From positions 21,033 through 85,032 of the forward strand of contig DATFFP010000027.1 of the NCBI GenBank assembly GCA_035249985.1: a DNA stretch of 64,000 nt. Direction: 5' to 3'. Position numbers and translations under genes: made by a program. This document shows, piece by piece, positions 1-9,077 of this stretch; the stretch's first letter is position 1, and each line of letters begins with the position of its first letter. Under the pieces are notes generated by a model. The model made no database searches. It was not told the DNA's origin and saw only the letters and a program-made list of their open reading frames with translations. The DNA is from JAICNG01 sp035249985. Its GTDB lineage: Bacteria; Gemmatimonadota; Gemmatimonadetes; Gemmatimonadales; Gemmatimonadaceae.

Positions 1-254
1 GCAGCGGCGTCGATCGGGGAATGCTGGATCGCACGGTGGCCGCGGTGGGCGCGTCCCGAATGCTCTGGGGCTCGGACCTGACGATGGAGACGGGCCTGGC
101 CAAGCTTTGGGCGCTCGACGTGATCGGCCTTCCAGCGGAGGACATATCCGCGATCCGATGGGGGAACGCCGCGAGGATTTTTCCTGCCGGAAGCTTTCCG
201 GGGATCGCGACGCGTGGGACAGCCGAGTGGCGCGCGCCGGTGAGGGCGTCGTGA
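1..254 (+). CDS. Amidohydrolase-family TIM-barrel hydrolase, C-terminal part
   Basis: Only the last 84 or so codons are present; the frame is open to the left edge, so the gene starts outside the window. The visible part carries LWGSD followed by a helix and GNAARIF near the end, the usual C-terminal signature of amidohydrolase-2 (metal-dependent TIM barrel) proteins: the Asp of GSD is a catalytic metal-binding residue and GNAxRxF closes the barrel. The stop codon overlaps the GTG start of the next gene (GTGA), so the two are co-translated paralogues. The substrate cannot be inferred. Confidence 0.7.
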   Translation, partial: SGVDRGMLDRTVAAVGASRMLWGSDLTMETGLAKLWALDVIGLPAEDISAIRWGNAARIFPAGSFPGIATRGTAEWRAPVRAS

Positions 255-1039
255 CAATCGACGTGCACACGTGGATCGGGCCGTACCCCTTCCGCGACGT
301 GCCGCATCCCGATCCCGAGATTCTCGTCCGCGTGCTCGAGCGTGAAGAGGTGCAGAGCGCCTGGGTTGGCCACCTGCCATCGGCGTTCTGGCGGGATCCG
401 TCGACTGGGAATGACGCGCTTTTTCGCGCGCTGGAGCGGTGGCCCGACCTGCTGCGCCCCCTCCCGTGCATCCGGCCGGACTGGCCGGAGTGGGAGCGAT
501 CACTGCGCGCGATTGCCGACCGTCGTGTGACGGCCGTGCGCGCGTATCCTCCTCAATGGGGCTTGGGCCCGCAGGACCGCGCGATGCTGGAGCTCGCCGT
601 CGCGTGCGGGGAGATGCGACTCGTTCTCGTGCTGACGACGCGATTCGAGGATGTGCGCCAGCGGCATTGGATGGACAGCGCCGGCGATCTGAGTGGCGCG
701 GCGATCCGTTCGATCGTGCGCGCCAGCGAGCACGTCCACGTGCTCGTGTGTGCGGCGGGACGTGCGCTGATCGAGGAGGTTCATTGGGGGCTCACGCCGG
801 CGGAGCGCGCTCGGATCTGGTGGGACATTTCGTGGCTGTGGGGCCCGCCGGAGGATGATCTCGCGCATCTTCTGCGAACCTGTGGTGCCGATCGGTTCGT
901 CTACGGCAGCGCCTGGCCCCTTCGCCTTACACAGACGCCGCGCGCGAACCTCGCATTGCTTCCCGATGATGTCGCCGCCGTCACGCTCGCGAGCGCAGAG
1001 GAGATTGTGAAGGCGGCGCAGTTGGCGGTGGGGCGGTAG
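251..1039 (+). CDS. Amidohydrolase-like protein with altered metal-site residues
   Basis: A 262-residue protein, starting at GTG 251 because this gives a 4-bp overlap with the upstream gene and puts the family N-terminus (IDVHTWIG) at residue 3; longer in-frame starts run inside the upstream gene. It has the length and ends of amidohydrolase-2 barrels, but the N-terminal HxH metal motif reads H6-T-W8, and the C-terminal GSD reads GSA (219-221). Family knowledge says these residues bind the catalytic metal, so the protein may be inactive or work without that metal. It probably pairs with the intact upstream paralogue. Function unknown. Confidence 0.65.
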   Translation: MTIDVHTWIGPYPFRDVPHPDPEILVRVLEREEVQSAWVGHLPSAFWRDPSTGNDALFRALERWPDLLRPLPCIRPDWPEWERSLRAIADRRVTAVRAYPPQWGLGPQDRAMLELAVACGEMRLVLVLTTRFEDVRQRHWMDSAGDLSGAAIRSIVRASEHVHVLVCAAGRALIEEVHWGLTPAERARIWWDISWLWGPPEDDLAHLLRTCGADRFVYGSAWPLRLTQTPRANLALLPDDVAAVTLASAEEIVKAAQLAVGR

Positions 1040-1128
1040 GTCGGTGCAGTTCCTGCAGTGGCCGCGCGCGTCGTGAAATGCATGTTCGAGGGTGCATTGT
1101 TCGGTCGCGGAGCCAGGTTCTCGCCTCC

Positions 1129-1165
1129 TTCTGAATTCTGAAATCGGAATTCTGCACTCTGTCTT
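1129..1165. repeat. Short AT-richer inverted-repeat remnant (family C)
   Basis: Two GAATTCTG words flank GAAATCG in an otherwise gene-free 244-base gap before actA. The word resembles the dispersed intergenic repeats elsewhere in this window in being word-repetitive and bidirectional, but is a different sequence from families A and B. It may be a degraded copy of a third family. The rest of the gap shows nothing recognisable. Confidence 0.35.
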
Positions 1166-1283
1166 CTTTGCCGTTCACAGACCCTTGCGAAGCGCTGGGA
1201 AGTCAGAGCATTATACCCGCCGTTGAGTGGGCTTGTGAACAATTTCACAAGACGTCTGCCTCCGTCCACGCACCCGGCGCGCG

Positions 1284-1820
1284 ATGACGAATAGGAAGAA
1301 GTGGGCGGTGTACCCGGGGCTTCTCGCCCTGGCCGCCGCTGCCATCCTCCTTTCCGCCGTCAGTGGCGGCTCCACGCCGCAAGGCCGCGCGCCCGAGCAG
1401 CCGATTCGCTTTCCGCACAATCCGCACGTCGTGGCGCTCCAGATGAACTGTCTGTACTGCCACAACTCCGCGAACAAATCGCCCGACCCCGGACTCCCCG
1501 CGGTGAACACCTGCATGGGATGTCACACCGTGATCGGACCCCGGCGCCCGGATGGCACCGAGCGACCAGAGCTCGCGAAGCTGCAGCAATTCGCGACCAG
1601 GAATCAGCCGATTCCGTGGGTGCGAATTCACAAGGTACCGGACTACGTGCAATTCCCGCACATGCGCCACGTCAACGCCGGCGTCACCTGTCAGACGTGT
1701 CACGGCCAGGTGCAGGAGATGCTGCCGGTGTACCAGCAGGAGTCGCTCAACATGGGCTGGTGCGTGAACTGTCACGTGCAGCGCCAGGTTCGGTACGACT
1801 GCAGCGTGTGTCACTACTGA
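1284..1820 (+). CDS. actA: Alternative complex III pentaheme cytochrome c subunit ActA
   Basis: A 178-residue protein with one N-terminal membrane anchor or uncleaved signal (about residues 8-26) followed by five CxxCH heme c motifs: CLYCH, CMGCH, CQTCH, CVNCH and CSVCH. This pentaheme pattern ahead of an actB gene defines ActA of alternative complex III, the bc1-unrelated quinol:cytochrome c oxidoreductase. It should sit on the periplasmic face and pass electrons to ActB/ActE or an oxidase. It is the first gene of actABCDEF; actB starts 4 bases after its stop. Confidence 0.95.
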   Translation: MTNRKKWAVYPGLLALAAAAILLSAVSGGSTPQGRAPEQPIRFPHNPHVVALQMNCLYCHNSANKSPDPGLPAVNTCMGCHTVIGPRRPDGTERPELAKLQQFATRNQPIPWVRIHKVPDYVQFPHMRHVNAGVTCQTCHGQVQEMLPVYQQESLNMGWCVNCHVQRQVRYDCSVCHY

Positions 1821-1824
1821 GCCG

Positions 1825-4800
1825 ATGAGCGATACCACTCAGCCCTCGGGCGTACGGCGCCGCGAATTCCTCAAGATCGTCGGTGTCACCGGCGCCGGCG
1901 TAGCGGCGACGGGCTGCGGTCCGAGTGAGGCCGGGCGGCTCATCCCGTACCTGGTCAGCCCCGACCAGACGGTCCCGGGCGTTTCGACGTATTTCGCGAC
2001 GACCTGTCGCGAATGCGCGGCCGCGTGCGGGGTCATCGCCGAGACGCGCGATGGACGCGCCATCAAGCTCGAGGGAAATCCGGAGCATCCGCTGAACCGT
2101 GGCGCCCTGTGCGCGCGCGGCCAGGCGGCGCTGCAGGGACTGTACAATCCCGATCGCTACAATGGTCCCCGCGTTCGTCGTGACGGGCAGCTCGTGGAAA
2201 CGACCTGGGAGGATGCGATTCAGCTCTTCCGCCAGCGTGTCGACGAGGCCCGCGCGAGCGGACGCGGAGGCGACGCGGTTTTCCTCAATCGCCACGAGAC
2301 GGGAAGCTTCCCGTTTTTCCTCGATCAGTGGCTGAGCACGATGGGATTGGCGCCGCACCTTGCGATCGATCCCTCGCTGGACCACGCGGTGATCGCCGCG
2401 AATCGTGAGGCATACGGCGTCGCGTGGCCGTCGCTCTCCTTCGCCGAGGCGCGCCTCATCGTGTCGATCGGCGCGGACTTCCTCGACGCGTGGGGCGCGA
2501 GCGTTCCGCAGCAGCTCGATTTCGCCGAGGCGCGTGCGAGGATGGCTGGCGGCCCGCGGTTCGTGTATGTCGGAGCGCGCCGCTCCCTCACCGGGCTCAA
2601 CGCCGATGAGTGGATCCCGGTGCGAAGCGGCAGCGAGCTCGTGGTGGCGAACGCGCTGCTGGCTGCGGTCCGCGGGGGCGGACGCGCCGACATGGCCACG
2701 GCCGCGAGCGCAGCCGATGTCCCCGTCGAGACGCTTCAGCGGTTAGGCGCGGAGCTCGCCTCGGCGCGACCGAACCTGGTGTTGTCCGGCGTGAGCACGG
2801 TCGACGCGCGCGAGGTCGCGCGCGCGGTCAACGCGATCAACCAGGCGTCCGGGAATGTGGGCAGCACGATCCGGCCGGCCATGTCGATCAGCGCGTTCGA
2901 GGGTGCCGCGACCACCGCCGACACGAGCGCCGCCGTCGAGCGGATGCGGGCCGGCCGCGTGCCGCTCGTGATGCTGCGCGGGGTGAACCCGGTCTTCACG
3001 ATGCCGAAGTCGGCTCAGGTCGCCGAGGCGCTGGCGCGCGTCCCGTTCAAGGTCGCGTTCAGCAGCTACCCCGACGAGACCGCCGAGCTGTGTGATCTCA
3101 TCCTCCCGGATCACCACCCGCTCGAGTCGTGGGGGGACGCGCAGGCGGTGCCTAACGTCGTTTCGCTGCAGCAGCCGGCCATGGATCCGGTCTTCCGCAC
3201 GCGTGCAACGGCCGACGTGCTGCTCGAGGTGGCGGCCGGACCGCCAGCCGCCGGGCGACCGGCGCCACCGACCTATCGCTCCTGGCTCATCAGCCGATTC
3301 CCCGGCGGGGGAACCGCATTCGCCACCGCGCTCGCGCGGGGCATAACGAGCGGCTCGACGGCACGCGTCGTGCCGCGGCCTCCTGCGCCAGCGGACGCGA
3401 CGGCCGTTCCCGCGCCCGTCGAGGGCGACGGGGATTTCATTTTCCTCGTCTACCCATCCGCCGTCCTCGGCGTCGATGGCGCGAACAAGCCGTGGCTTCA
3501 GGAGCTGCCCGACCCGGTCAGCAAGATTTGCTGGCAGTCGTGGATCGAGATGCATCCCGAGACCGGCGCACGGCTCGACGTGCAGCCCGGCGACGTGATC
3601 GAGGTGCAGGGCACCGGTGGAACCGTTCGCGCACCGGCGTATCTCTATCCCGGCATTCGACGGGACACCGTCGCGATGGCGTTCGGCCGCGGCCACACGG
3701 CATATGGCCGCTTCGCGAGGGATGTCGGTGCCAATCCGCTCGATGCCCTCGGCCCCGGCTTCGACCGCGCGGGAATGGCGGCGTGGAGCGGCTCACGCGT
3801 GCGCATTCGAAAGGTCGGTGAGTACACACAGCTCGTCACCACCGAGGGCTCAGCGCGGCAGCACGGCCGCGGCATTGGACGCGCGCTCGCGGTCACCGAG
3901 CTGGGTGGTGCGGCCGCGGCGAGCGGCGAGGAACACGCCGCCGACGTGGCGCCGCAGGGAACCGGCGAAGGCGGCGCCGCCGCGGCCGTAGGCCAACAGC
4001 CTGGCGCGCACGGCGGCGGTCACGCCCTCCCTGGCGACGCCTCACACGAGCCGCTACCCGGACTGCGCGCCCCGATCGCCGCCGACGCCGAGGGTGCGCT
4101 GCGCAATCCGCGGACGAACGAAGTCGGGATGTACGATCCGGCGCATCCGACGGGAATGGCGAAGCGTCGGTGGGCGATGACCGTCGATCTCGCGCGATGC
4201 ACGGGATGCTCGGCGTGCGTCACCGCCTGCTACGCGGAAAACAACATCCCCACCGTGGGTGCCGCCTACCAGAGCGGGCACACGCAAGGTCTGCCGCGGA
4301 CGGCTGGCGCGAACATCCTGCGCTCGCGCGAGATGGCGTGGATACGCCTCGAGCGCTACTGGGAGGGCGACGAAGCGTCGCCGGACTTCGAGACGCGATT
4401 CGTCCCGATGCTGTGCCAGCACTGCGGCAACGCGCCGTGCGAGCCGGTGTGTCCGGTGTTCGCGACGTACCACTCGCCGGACGGGCTGAACGTGCAGGTC
4501 TATAACCGCTGCGTCGGTACGCGGTACTGCTCCAACAACTGCCCGTACAAGGTTCGTTACTTCAACTGGTTTGGTTATGGCGAGACCAACCGGCCGCAAT
4601 ACGCGTGGCCGGAGCCGCTGAACTGGCAGCTGAACCCCGACGTCACGGTTCGCGGCAAGGGCGTGATGGAGAAGTGTACCTTCTGCGTGCAGCGCATCCG
4701 CGAGGCGGAGAATCGCGCACGGTCCGAAGGTCGCGACGTCGAGCCTGACGAGTTCACCGTGGCGTGCGCCCAGGCCTGCCCCTCGCGGGCGATCGTGTTC

Positions 4801-4974
4801 GGAGACGCTGCCGATGAGCGGTGGGCTGTCGCGCGACAGCTGCATGATGAGCGTGCCTATCACGTGTTCGAGGAGCTGAACACCTTCACCGCTGTGGTCT
4901 ACTTGAAGAAGGTCACTCACCCGGCGCCCGCTGCCCCGGGGGCGCCCGCGGCGGGCGCGCCGGCGGGCGGGTAG
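1825..4974 (+). CDS. actB: Alternative complex III molybdopterin-like/iron-sulfur subunit ActB
   Basis: A 1049-residue fusion of a molybdopterin-oxidoreductase-like half (about 40-700) and a ferredoxin-like half (about 760-1020). The N-terminus has a twin-arginine motif RRREFLK followed by VAATGC, possibly a Tat-exported lipoprotein signal. The C-terminal half carries four cysteine clusters starting at C792 (CTGCSACVTAC), about C864 (CQHCGNAPCEPVC), then CVGTRYCSNNCP and CTFC/CAQACP, as in the 3Fe-4S/4Fe-4S chain of ActB. In characterised complexes the Mo-like domain has no cofactor. A Gly/Ala/His-rich linker (about 690-740) joins the halves, and the tail is Pro/Ala/Gly-rich. Confidence 0.95.
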   Translation: MSDTTQPSGVRRREFLKIVGVTGAGVAATGCGPSEAGRLIPYLVSPDQTVPGVSTYFATTCRECAAACGVIAETRDGRAIKLEGNPEHPLNRGALCARGQAALQGLYNPDRYNGPRVRRDGQLVETTWEDAIQLFRQRVDEARASGRGGDAVFLNRHETGSFPFFLDQWLSTMGLAPHLAIDPSLDHAVIAANREAYGVAWPSLSFAEARLIVSIGADFLDAWGASVPQQLDFAEARARMAGGPRFVYVGARRSLTGLNADEWIPVRSGSELVVANALLAAVRGGGRADMATAASAADVPVETLQRLGAELASARPNLVLSGVSTVDAREVARAVNAINQASGNVGSTIRPAMSISAFEGAATTADTSAAVERMRAGRVPLVMLRGVNPVFTMPKSAQVAEALARVPFKVAFSSYPDETAELCDLILPDHHPLESWGDAQAVPNVVSLQQPAMDPVFRTRATADVLLEVAAGPPAAGRPAPPTYRSWLISRFPGGGTAFATALARGITSGSTARVVPRPPAPADATAVPAPVEGDGDFIFLVYPSAVLGVDGANKPWLQELPDPVSKICWQSWIEMHPETGARLDVQPGDVIEVQGTGGTVRAPAYLYPGIRRDTVAMAFGRGHTAYGRFARDVGANPLDALGPGFDRAGMAAWSGSRVRIRKVGEYTQLVTTEGSARQHGRGIGRALAVTELGGAAAASGEEHAADVAPQGTGEGGAAAAVGQQPGAHGGGHALPGDASHEPLPGLRAPIAADAEGALRNPRTNEVGMYDPAHPTGMAKRRWAMTVDLARCTGCSACVTACYAENNIPTVGAAYQSGHTQGLPRTAGANILRSREMAWIRLERYWEGDEASPDFETRFVPMLCQHCGNAPCEPVCPVFATYHSPDGLNVQVYNRCVGTRYCSNNCPYKVRYFNWFGYGETNRPQYAWPEPLNWQLNPDVTVRGKGVMEKCTFCVQRIREAENRARSEGRDVEPDEFTVACAQACPSRAIVFGDAADERWAVARQLHDERAYHVFEELNTFTAVVYLKKVTHPAPAAPGAPAAGAPAGG

Positions 4975-4980
4975 ACGCGT

Positions 4981-6435
4981 ATGGCCGTCGTCGCTCGCCC
5001 GGTCGAGGAGATGCCGCGTCCGAACATCCCGTCGGCGAACATCCAGCTCCCGGCGGTTCGGAGCTACCAGCAGGTCAACGATGAGATCATCGCGACGCTC
5101 ACGCCCACTGTCGCGTGGTTCATCGGTCTCGGGATCGCGATCACCGCGCTGCTGATCGGCATCGGGACCTGGATCTATCAGATCTACATGGGCCTCGGCG
5201 TCGCCGGCTACAACCCGCCGGTGATGTGGGGCGTGTACATCATCACGTTCGTGTTCTGGGTCGGTATCGGCCATGCGGGAACGCTGATCTCCGCCATTCT
5301 CTATCTGTTCCGCGCCGGGTTCCGCACGACGATCTACCGATGTGCGGAGGCCATGACGGTCTTTGCCGTCATGACGGCGGGACTCTTCCCGATTCTTCAC
5401 CTCGGCCGGCCGTGGAAGTTCTTCTGGCTGATTCCGTATCCCCACTGGCGGTTCATCTGGCCGAACTTCAAGAGTCCGCTCGTGTGGGACGTGTTCGCGA
5501 TCCTCACGTACCTGACCGTCTCGACGACGTTCCTGTACGTCGGCCTCGTGCCGGACATCGCCGCGCTGCGCGATCGCGAGGTGAATCCCGTTCGCAAGCG
5601 GATCTACTCGATTCTTTCGCTGGGATGGCGGAATAGCGACCGCGAGTGGCGGCACTTCACCCGCGCCTACCTGTTTCTCGCCGCGTTCTCGACACCACTC
5701 GTGCTCTCCGTGCACTCCGTGGTGTCGTTCGACTTCGCGATGGCACTCGTGCCCGGATGGCACGCGACGATCTTCCCGCCCTACTTCGTCGCGGGCGCCA
5801 TCTTCTCCGGCATCGGGATGGTGTTCACGATCATCATCCCGCTCCGGCGGTGGTTTGGTTTGCGTCACTACGTGACCATCAACCATCTCGACGCCGCGGC
5901 GAAGCTGTGCCTGTTCACGTCGCTCGTCGTCGGCCTCGCCTATCTCACCGAGTTCTGGGTGGCGTGGTACAGTGGGAACAAGGTCGAGCAGGAGTACTTC
6001 ATGAACCGCGTCTTCGGCCAGTGGTGGTGGGCCGCGTGGATCATGCTCACCTGCAACATGATCCTGCCGCTCACGCTCTTCTCGCAACGCCTGCGCCGCA
6101 ACACGACGTGGCTGTTCATCCTCAGCCTGTTCATCAATCTCGGGATGTGGTTCGAGCGCTTCGTGATCGTCGTACCGTCGCTCTCACACGAGTTCGAGCC
6201 CTGGCAGTGGACGACCTATGCTCCAACCTGGGTCGATTGGTCGATCCTGCTCGGGAGCTTCGGGTGGTTCTCGATGTGGTTCCTGCTCTTCATCAAGCAG
6301 TTTCCGGTGATCGCGATCTCGGAAGTGAAGGAGATCGTGCCGCCTCGCCTGCGGACGCACGCCGCGACGACCGACATCAACATCTCGGGACAGCACGTGG
6401 ACTATTCTCCCGAGACGCCTGGAGAGCACGAGTAA
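4981..6435 (+). CDS. actC: Alternative complex III quinol-binding membrane subunit ActC (NrfD/PsrC family)
   Basis: A 484-residue polytopic protein with about ten transmembrane segments, beginning near residue 45 after a soluble N-terminus. It has the NrfD/PsrC layout, including a GHAGTLISA stretch in the second helix that belongs to the quinol-site and proton-path region. In alternative complex III ActC binds quinol and docks ActB. It starts 6 bases after actB and ends in a TAATG overlap with actD, so it is co-transcribed and translationally coupled. Confidence 0.94.
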   Translation: MAVVARPVEEMPRPNIPSANIQLPAVRSYQQVNDEIIATLTPTVAWFIGLGIAITALLIGIGTWIYQIYMGLGVAGYNPPVMWGVYIITFVFWVGIGHAGTLISAILYLFRAGFRTTIYRCAEAMTVFAVMTAGLFPILHLGRPWKFFWLIPYPHWRFIWPNFKSPLVWDVFAILTYLTVSTTFLYVGLVPDIAALRDREVNPVRKRIYSILSLGWRNSDREWRHFTRAYLFLAAFSTPLVLSVHSVVSFDFAMALVPGWHATIFPPYFVAGAIFSGIGMVFTIIIPLRRWFGLRHYVTINHLDAAAKLCLFTSLVVGLAYLTEFWVAWYSGNKVEQEYFMNRVFGQWWWAAWIMLTCNMILPLTLFSQRLRRNTTWLFILSLFINLGMWFERFVIVVPSLSHEFEPWQWTTYAPTWVDWSILLGSFGWFSMWFLLFIKQFPVIAISEVKEIVPPRLRTHAATTDINISGQHVDYSPETPGEHE

Positions 6436-6935
6436 TGCGCGGCGTGCTGGGCGTCTTTCGCGAGCTCGATGCGGCGGTCGATGCGATCGCCGAGCTGCGG
6501 CGTGCCAAGGCCGGCTCGATCACGGTCTATTCGCCCACGCCGCGGCACGAGCTCGAGCACGCACTGGAGCATGGGCCGAGCGTCGTCAGGCGGTTCACTC
6601 TCATTGGCGGCTTGCTGGGAGTGACGTTCGGCTATTGGATCGCGATCTGGGTTTCCGACTACTGGCCGATGGTGGTGGGCGGCAAGCCGATTCCCTCGTG
6701 GGTGCCGTACACGATCATCGGGTTCGAGGTGATGGTGCTCGTCGGCGCGCTCTCGACCGTGTTCGGGATGTTCGCCGTCGCGCGCGTGCCGCGGCTCATG
6801 ATGACCGTGGGCTACGATGCGCGGTTCAGCGATGGCGATTACGGAATCTGGGTGGAGTGTCCGCCCGACCGCGAGGCGAAGGTGACACAGGTTCTGCGGG
6901 AGAACGGGGCGGTGGAGGTGCGGCGTGAAAGGTAA
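6435..6935 (+). CDS. actD: Alternative complex III subunit ActD (DUF3341 family)
   Basis: A 166-residue protein with two transmembrane helices (about 54-76 and 95-118) and a C-terminal soluble part with a GYDARFSDGDYGIWV stretch typical of ActD. The start at 6435 overlaps the actC stop by one base (TAATG); a longer reading frame from 5646 runs through actC out of frame and is spurious. ActD contributes membrane helices and a cytoplasmic domain to the complex. It is followed by an inverted repeat that separates it from actE. Confidence 0.92.
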   Translation: MRGVLGVFRELDAAVDAIAELRRAKAGSITVYSPTPRHELEHALEHGPSVVRRFTLIGGLLGVTFGYWIAIWVSDYWPMVVGGKPIPSWVPYTIIGFEVMVLVGALSTVFGMFAVARVPRLMMTVGYDARFSDGDYGIWVECPPDREAKVTQVLRENGAVEVRRER

Positions 6936-6940
6936 ATTGG

Positions 6941-7041
6941 GATTGCGGATTGCTGATTGCGGATTGCGGGATACGAGTTCCTCATCGCGCCAGCTGCTTG
7001 GTGGGACGTCATCCGCAATCCGCAATCAGCAATCCGCAATC
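6941..7041. repeat. Family A dispersed inverted repeat between actD and actE
   Basis: A 29-base arm (6941-6969) built from GATTGCGG/ATTGCTG words is matched perfectly by its reverse complement at 7013-7041; the loop is 43 bases. It begins 5 bases after the actD stop and ends immediately before the best actE start (GTG 7042), so actE has no obvious Shine-Dalgarno sequence. The same word family recurs at 35959-36032. It could fold into a long mRNA hairpin inside the operon. Confidence 0.9.
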
Positions 7042-7755
7042 GTGCGAGCTATGCCCGCGGTCCTCCTGCTTCTGATGACGGCTTGTCCCTGGTTCACCAC
7101 CTTCACCGACCAGCCGCGCCAGGAGCCGTGGGAGCAGCAGTGGAGCGACACCGTCGCCTGGCTCGGGGTGCGCCCGGAGAGTCTTCCCTCGCGAGGGAAT
7201 CCGCAGTTTTCCGTCCCCATCTACGGCACCACCGTCGCGGCGTTCGTGATCTCGAGCCAGCCCACACCGGCGGCGCTCGACTCGCTCGCCCTGCTTCCAA
7301 ATCCGACGCCGGTGTCCGATAGCTCGCTCGCCAACGGGCGCCGTCACTATCAGATCAATTGCGCGGTCTGCCACGGCGCTGCCGGAGCAGGGGACGGGCT
7401 GGTCACGACGTACGGTTTGCCGGCGCCCTCGCTGCTCACCGACATCACGAAGAACCGGAGTGATGGCTACATCTACGGCATCATCCGCAATGGCCGCGGA
7501 CTCATGCCGCCGTACAATCGTATCGAGGACATGGATCGGTGGGACGTCGTCAACTACCTGCGCGGCCTGCAGGGGCGGCTCGGCGCCCCGGTCTCGACGG
7601 AGCCCGCCGGTCAACCCGGTGAGAACGGTCCTACGGTGCCGACCCACTCGCTGACGGCTCCGACGCGACCGGTGCCCTATGCACGCCCGACCGTGGCGCC
7701 TAACGTCGCGCCCGCCGACACGACCCGTGCCGCGCCGGCCGGAGCGCATCGATGA
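7042..7755 (+). CDS. actE: Alternative complex III monoheme cytochrome c lipoprotein ActE
   Basis: A 237-residue product from GTG 7042 (ATG 7051 is the alternative). The start is placed after the inverted repeat because it yields a short lipoprotein signal ending in the lipobox LMTAC; the longer open frame from 6925 only adds translated repeat. One heme c site, CAVCH, is followed by GAAGAGDG, and the distal Met ligand probably lies in GLMPPY. ActE is the membrane-anchored monoheme cytochrome of the complex. The C-terminus is Pro/Ala/Thr-rich. It overlaps actF by ATGA. Confidence 0.9.
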   Translation: MRAMPAVLLLLMTACPWFTTFTDQPRQEPWEQQWSDTVAWLGVRPESLPSRGNPQFSVPIYGTTVAAFVISSQPTPAALDSLALLPNPTPVSDSSLANGRRHYQINCAVCHGAAGAGDGLVTTYGLPAPSLLTDITKNRSDGYIYGIIRNGRGLMPPYNRIEDMDRWDVVNYLRGLQGRLGAPVSTEPAGQPGENGPTVPTHSLTAPTRPVPYARPTVAPNVAPADTTRAAPAGAHR

Positions 7756-9077
7756 GCGCGCATCACGACACCCACGTGCTCACGCGCGAGGAGATCCTCA
7801 GCGCGACCGATCGCCCGATTGGGCGCGGCGTGAAGCTCGCGAGCCTCATCTTCGCCATTCTCGGCGCGATCGTATTCCTGTTTGGAGCGATCCAGGGCGA
7901 GCATCGCGCATGGCAAGCGCTGCACGTCAACTGGCTGTTTTTCGTCTCGGTGTCGCAGGCCGCCGTGGTCTTCGTCGCGGTTCAGCGCATAACGACGGCG
8001 CGGTGGTCGCGCCCCATCGTGCGCCTGCTCGAGGGCTACGTCGCGTTTCTTCCCGTGGGGTTCCTGCTGCTGGTGCTGATCTTCCTCGGCCGGCACCACA
8101 TCTTCCCCTGGACGCACGAGGCACCACCCGTTCCCGAAAAAGTGCTCTGGTTCGATCCGGCGTTCGTCATTGGGCGCGATCTGGTGGTGTTCGCCATCCT
8201 CGTGCTGTTGAGCGTGTGGTACGTGTACACCTCCGTGCGCCTCGACGTGGGGCGGTCGCAGGAGGCGGGAGCAAAGTGGGCGCGCGGCCTGCGCGACCGC
8301 ATGCGCCGCGGCTTTGGTGACGAGCGTCGAGAGATTCACACGACGCACTCCCGACAGGGGCGGCTCGCCGTCTTTCTGTGTCTGGCGTTCGGCTTCTTCA
8401 TGTCGCTCCTGTCATGGGACCTGTCCATGACGCTCGACATGCACTTCCAGAGTACGCTGTACTCCTGGTGGTTTTTCATGGGCGGCTGGCTCGGCGCGCT
8501 CATGAGCTGGGCGCTGCTCACGATGTGGTGGCGCCGGCACCTGGACGCCTACGACCTCATCACCGATCACCACTTCCACGATCTCGGGAAGCTCTGCTTC
8601 GCCTTCACCGCGTTCTGGGGCTACCTCACGTTCGGCCAGTACCTGGTGATCTGGTACGGCAACATGGGCGAAGAGACCCATTGGGCGCGACTCCGCCTCA
8701 TTGCGCCGTGGCTGAAGTTCACCCTGCCGGTCGTGTTCCTGGTGTTTGTGCTGCCATTCTTCGGTCTGCTGTCGCGTGCGGCGAAGGTGTTTCTTCCGAC
8801 GCTCGCGTTCTTCGCGATCTCGAGCCTCATCGGACTCTGGCTGCTTCGCTACATCGAGGTGTACCCATCGCTGCATTACGAGTCCGCGCAGGCTCCGTTC
8901 GGGCTCTACGAAATCGGCGTGACGCTCGGCTACCTGGGGGTGTGGGGCCTGTGCTATGCGGCGTTCATGGATGCGTTCCCGCGCATGCGCGTCACGCTCA
9001 TGACGTCACCGTACCGTGATCAGGTGCAGGTGCCGTTCGATCCGGAGACGATGGAGACGATGCCCGCGCATGAGTAG
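7752..9077 (+). CDS. actF: Alternative complex III membrane subunit ActF
   Basis: A 441-residue polytopic protein with about ten transmembrane segments, a paralogue of ActC in the NrfD-like fold. The segment RRHLDAYDLITDHHFHDLGKL precedes helix FAFTAFWGYLTFGQYLVIW, a pattern seen in ActF. In known structures ActF lies opposite ActC and is a candidate proton path. It ends the act operon; no actG and no cytochrome oxidase genes follow. Its TAG stop is the first three bases of the adjoining family B repeat. Confidence 0.93.
   Translation: MSAHHDTHVLTREEILSATDRPIGRGVKLASLIFAILGAIVFLFGAIQGEHRAWQALHVNWLFFVSVSQAAVVFVAVQRITTARWSRPIVRLLEGYVAFLPVGFLLLVLIFLGRHHIFPWTHEAPPVPEKVLWFDPAFVIGRDLVVFAILVLLSVWYVYTSVRLDVGRSQEAGAKWARGLRDRMRRGFGDERREIHTTHSRQGRLAVFLCLAFGFFMSLLSWDLSMTLDMHFQSTLYSWWFFMGGWLGALMSWALLTMWWRRHLDAYDLITDHHFHDLGKLCFAFTAFWGYLTFGQYLVIWYGNMGEETHWARLRLIAPWLKFTLPVVFLVFVLPFFGLLSRAAKVFLPTLAFFAISSLIGLWLLRYIEVYPSLHYESAQAPFGLYEIGVTLGYLGVWGLCYAAFMDAFPRMRVTLMTSPYRDQVQVPFDPETMETMPAHE

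Noticed and set aside
4054..6087. 677-residue minus-strand open frame opposite actB-actC
   Set aside because: Low-complexity His/Arg/Asp translation, wholly covered by well-supported act genes; a typical antisense shadow in GC-rich DNA.
6925..7041. Extended N-terminus of ActE through the inverted repeat
   Set aside because: The extra residues are translated repeat; the lipoprotein signal starts after it.
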